Origin: Megamerina dolium
Lineage: Eukaryota; Arthropoda; Insecta; Diptera; Megamerinidae
Length of the DNA: 64,000 nt
Direction: 5' to 3'
Assembly (NCBI GenBank): GCA_963854835.1
Contig: OY978526.1
Location: forward strand, 17,595,868 to 17,659,867
Positions 62,085-64,000 of the stretch are shown here, piece by piece. Every line of letters begins with the position of its first letter. The first letter of the stretch is position 1. The notes under the pieces were generated by a model. That model saw only the letters and a program-made list of their open reading frames with translations. It was not told where the DNA came from and made no database searches. The translations under genes and the position numbers were made by a program.

Positions 62085-63919
62085 TATAAATCTATTTCAA
62101 GGCAAATAAGTGCAAATTATTGCATAGTTTAACTATTATAATCCAAAAAAAAAAAGATTTTGAACAAGCCGCGGCAATCAAGATTCGACTATGGTAAAAC
62201 GTCAAATAGAATGTTAAACTAACTACTGACAGCTGTAAGACACTATAAGAGAAACCACTTTTGCAGTTGAAAATATGGCAACTATTTTCTTTTAATTCAA
62301 TTGAAATTAAAATTAGTAAAAATTACTTACAATCTTTTTACCTGATTCGAAAATTACTTTTATTTTTAGTCAAAATTAACTTTCAATTTAAATTTAGTAA
62401 CGACTTTTCAACAGATTTGTCAAATAAGTCGATACTTTTTTGTAAGTTCGAACTTAATGTGTTTGCTTCAATGCAGCTAAAGTTTGTTCAATTTAAAATT
62501 CAATTTAATGTGAATTTCTATATCAAAATTGTTGTATTTAAAAAAAATGTGTTGACCCATATATCCAGCACTACGACCTATTAGATCTTTGTACTATATC
62601 TCTGTACTTATAAATATTTACTGGAGGGAAATGTCATTTATTATTATTATTAAGGCTATGAAGCACTGCGACCCGAAGATCTTTTGTCCAGAAAAATAAC
62701 ATACCATTCTCAAAGCATACAACTGAATATCAATTATGACTACAAATATAAATTAAATCAAGTCTGTTTTAAAAACTAACCGGCAGTTTTTGAGTACGTA
62801 AATTTACGTAAACACAGTTTAAATTTAAACTTATTTTAAACCGCAGCAAGAAAAGATTTAGTGGAGTGCAAAAACAGACAGCTGGACAACTGATAGGTTA
62901 AACTTAGTTTAATCCAGCTAAATTCGGCATTTAAACTTAATTTGAACGTTTAAATTCGACTGACAAACTGCAAATTGAGTTTAAACTTAGTTTAAACGAC
63001 AAATAGAGTTAAACTCGTACTGATATACTGACCCTAAGCATCTATGCCGTTTTATTAACACAAACTTACCACGCTGGCGAATAAAATGCGACATATATTC
63101 ATATGGTTAAAAAAATTATGTACCATACGTTCAAATATATTTTTAACCTTAATTTCTAGCGTTATTGGTATGTGATTGAATTATTAATTTTCAATAAGAC
63201 GTTTTCTTCCTTATATTTATTTTCACCAACAGCATTTGACGATTGAACGAATATTTTTTTTTTGTGCTACAAAACGGAAGATGTATTGCAAGTTGTCTAA
63301 ATCTGGAACTTTCGAAGAAGAATATTTGCTCTTTGTGAATACAGAAGATAGACCTATTTTTTAAATATTGTATAAAAAATATCATTGTCTATAAGGAACA
63401 GATCGCAAACATCACTATATTTTACATTTTACTATATCCACAGTCCAATATTTCAATTATAAAACTGGTGCTTTTTATATTTAAAGTACGACGTAACACA
63501 TTACGTTTCATTATGTTGCGTTCTCTTCAAATTTCAACTAATACAACCCTTCAGATGGGTTCTAGTGCTGTATAATTTGATGTAAGCAACTCTGATGGTT
63601 AAAATGATTTGGACCAATCAGAAAACGCCATTTGGTTATTGCTCTCTGGATCTGAGCTGTGGAGAAGAAATATTTACTTCTGCTGCAGCGCAGTATCATT
63701 TTCACTGTCGACGGCCAAATTTATTTGATGGCGGTGTTTTCCAAATATTAAACAAGAATTGTGGATTCATTTTGCAATTAGACGTTGGTGGTGAAAAATT
63801 AGCGTAGTCGGGAAAGCTCCACAAATAGTTGCAAACGTGACGATTTGATCAGAGAATAATAATTATTGCTTTTTTTGTGCAATTAGTAATTAATTTAAGT
63901 GAAATTACAGTGCGGCACA
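62085..63919. other. Intergenic region between two divergent genes
   Basis: Should contain both promoters. No TATA or initiator is assigned. 62781-63030 holds a palindromic repeat (listed separately). A frame at 63595-63807 has no recognisable content and no splice signal linking it to the downstream gene; it may be untranslated leader. Confidence 0.5.
62781..63030. repeat. Palindrome-rich element, possible degenerate MITE
   Basis: Clustered words of the type gtttaaacttagtttaaac, ttaaacttagtttaatcc and gtttaaatttaaactta occur within 250 bp. The outer parts are weakly inverted: 'cagtttttgagtacg' at the left against 'cgtact...atactg' at the right. It may be an old foldback or MITE element. Evidence is limited. 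Confidence 0.4.
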
Positions 63920-63959
63920 ATGAAGTACTTTGTGCTGATTGGAATTCTCCTATTAGCAG
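63920..63959 (+). CDS. First coding exon of a secreted-protein gene (partial, runs off window)
   Basis: CACA ATG at 63920 fits the fly start-site preference. The 40 nt encode MKYFVLIGILLLA, a short basic start and hydrophobic core typical of a signal peptide. They end in phase 1 at G|GTTAGT (63959/63960). Continuing without splicing hits TAG one codon later, which supports the donor. The rest of the gene is outside the window, so the product cannot be named. Confidence 0.7.
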
Positions 63960-64000
63960 GTTAGTTTTAATTTAACCGGTCTCTTTTTATTTTAATATTT

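Noticed and set aside
63595..63807. A 70-codon gene ahead of the signal-peptide exon
   Set aside because: It has no recognisable domain and no splice link, and the next ATG at 63920 has a better context and a signal peptide. It is treated as possible leader sequence.

Overview
This is eukaryotic nuclear DNA, AT-rich and intron-heavy, most likely from a higher (schizophoran) fly. A tephritid-like fly fits best, but the family is a guess. The support is: (i) a recognisable fly gene, the prohormone convertase 2 gene amontillado (amon), split by consensus GT-AG introns; (ii) many insect-type transposon relics (mariner, non-LTR, MITE, SINE); (iii) fly-like microsatellites and short introns. No bacterial operons, CRISPR arrays, rRNA genes or convincing true tRNA genes are visible.

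Layout. The minus strand of about 2.5-50.8 kb carries the 5' part of amon: exon 1 (50501-50758), a 43.3-kb intron 1, exon 2 (7084-7191), exon 3 (2663-2933) and a 38-nt exon 4 (2513-2550). Together they read through without a break for 225 codons (signal segment, propeptide, start of the catalytic domain). The remaining exons lie beyond the left edge. Intron 1 is crowded with accessory elements: a decayed Fanzor (eukaryotic TnpB-like RNA-guided nuclease) gene on the plus strand at 14.35-15.78 kb; two copies of an unclassified repeat, one expanded into a nested 298/595-bp tandem array (25.5-28.4 kb); a tRNA-derived SINE with a 12-bp target-site duplication (30.0 kb); mariner relics (18.9, 33.4 kb); MITEs (39.6, 42.0, 46.9 kb); a direct-inverted-direct 86-bp repeat (48.07-48.32 kb); and a 5'-truncated LINE (48.9 kb). 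Two more mariner relics lie at 1.3 kb and 3.5 kb.

Upstream of amon (50.8-60.5 kb) there are a second copy of the same LINE, a second diverged SINE, and a nearly perfect 451-bp tandem duplication. At 60.6-62.1 kb on the minus strand there is a three-exon gene for a roughly 425-residue Ser/Thr-rich, mostly disordered protein with one coiled coil; I do not recognise it. At the right edge a plus-strand gene begins with a 40-nt signal-peptide exon (63920-63959). The two genes are divergent with about 1.8 kb between them.

The most interesting item is the Fanzor relic. It keeps the RuvC-I Asp (IGLDPG), the RuvC-II Glu (YVNEF) and the RuvC-III Asp (WNRDVNAG), and has a spliceable 71-bp intron leading to a lysine-rich nuclear-localisation-like tail and a polyadenylation signal. 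It is broken by a frameshift near its N-terminus and by stops and frame changes in the middle.
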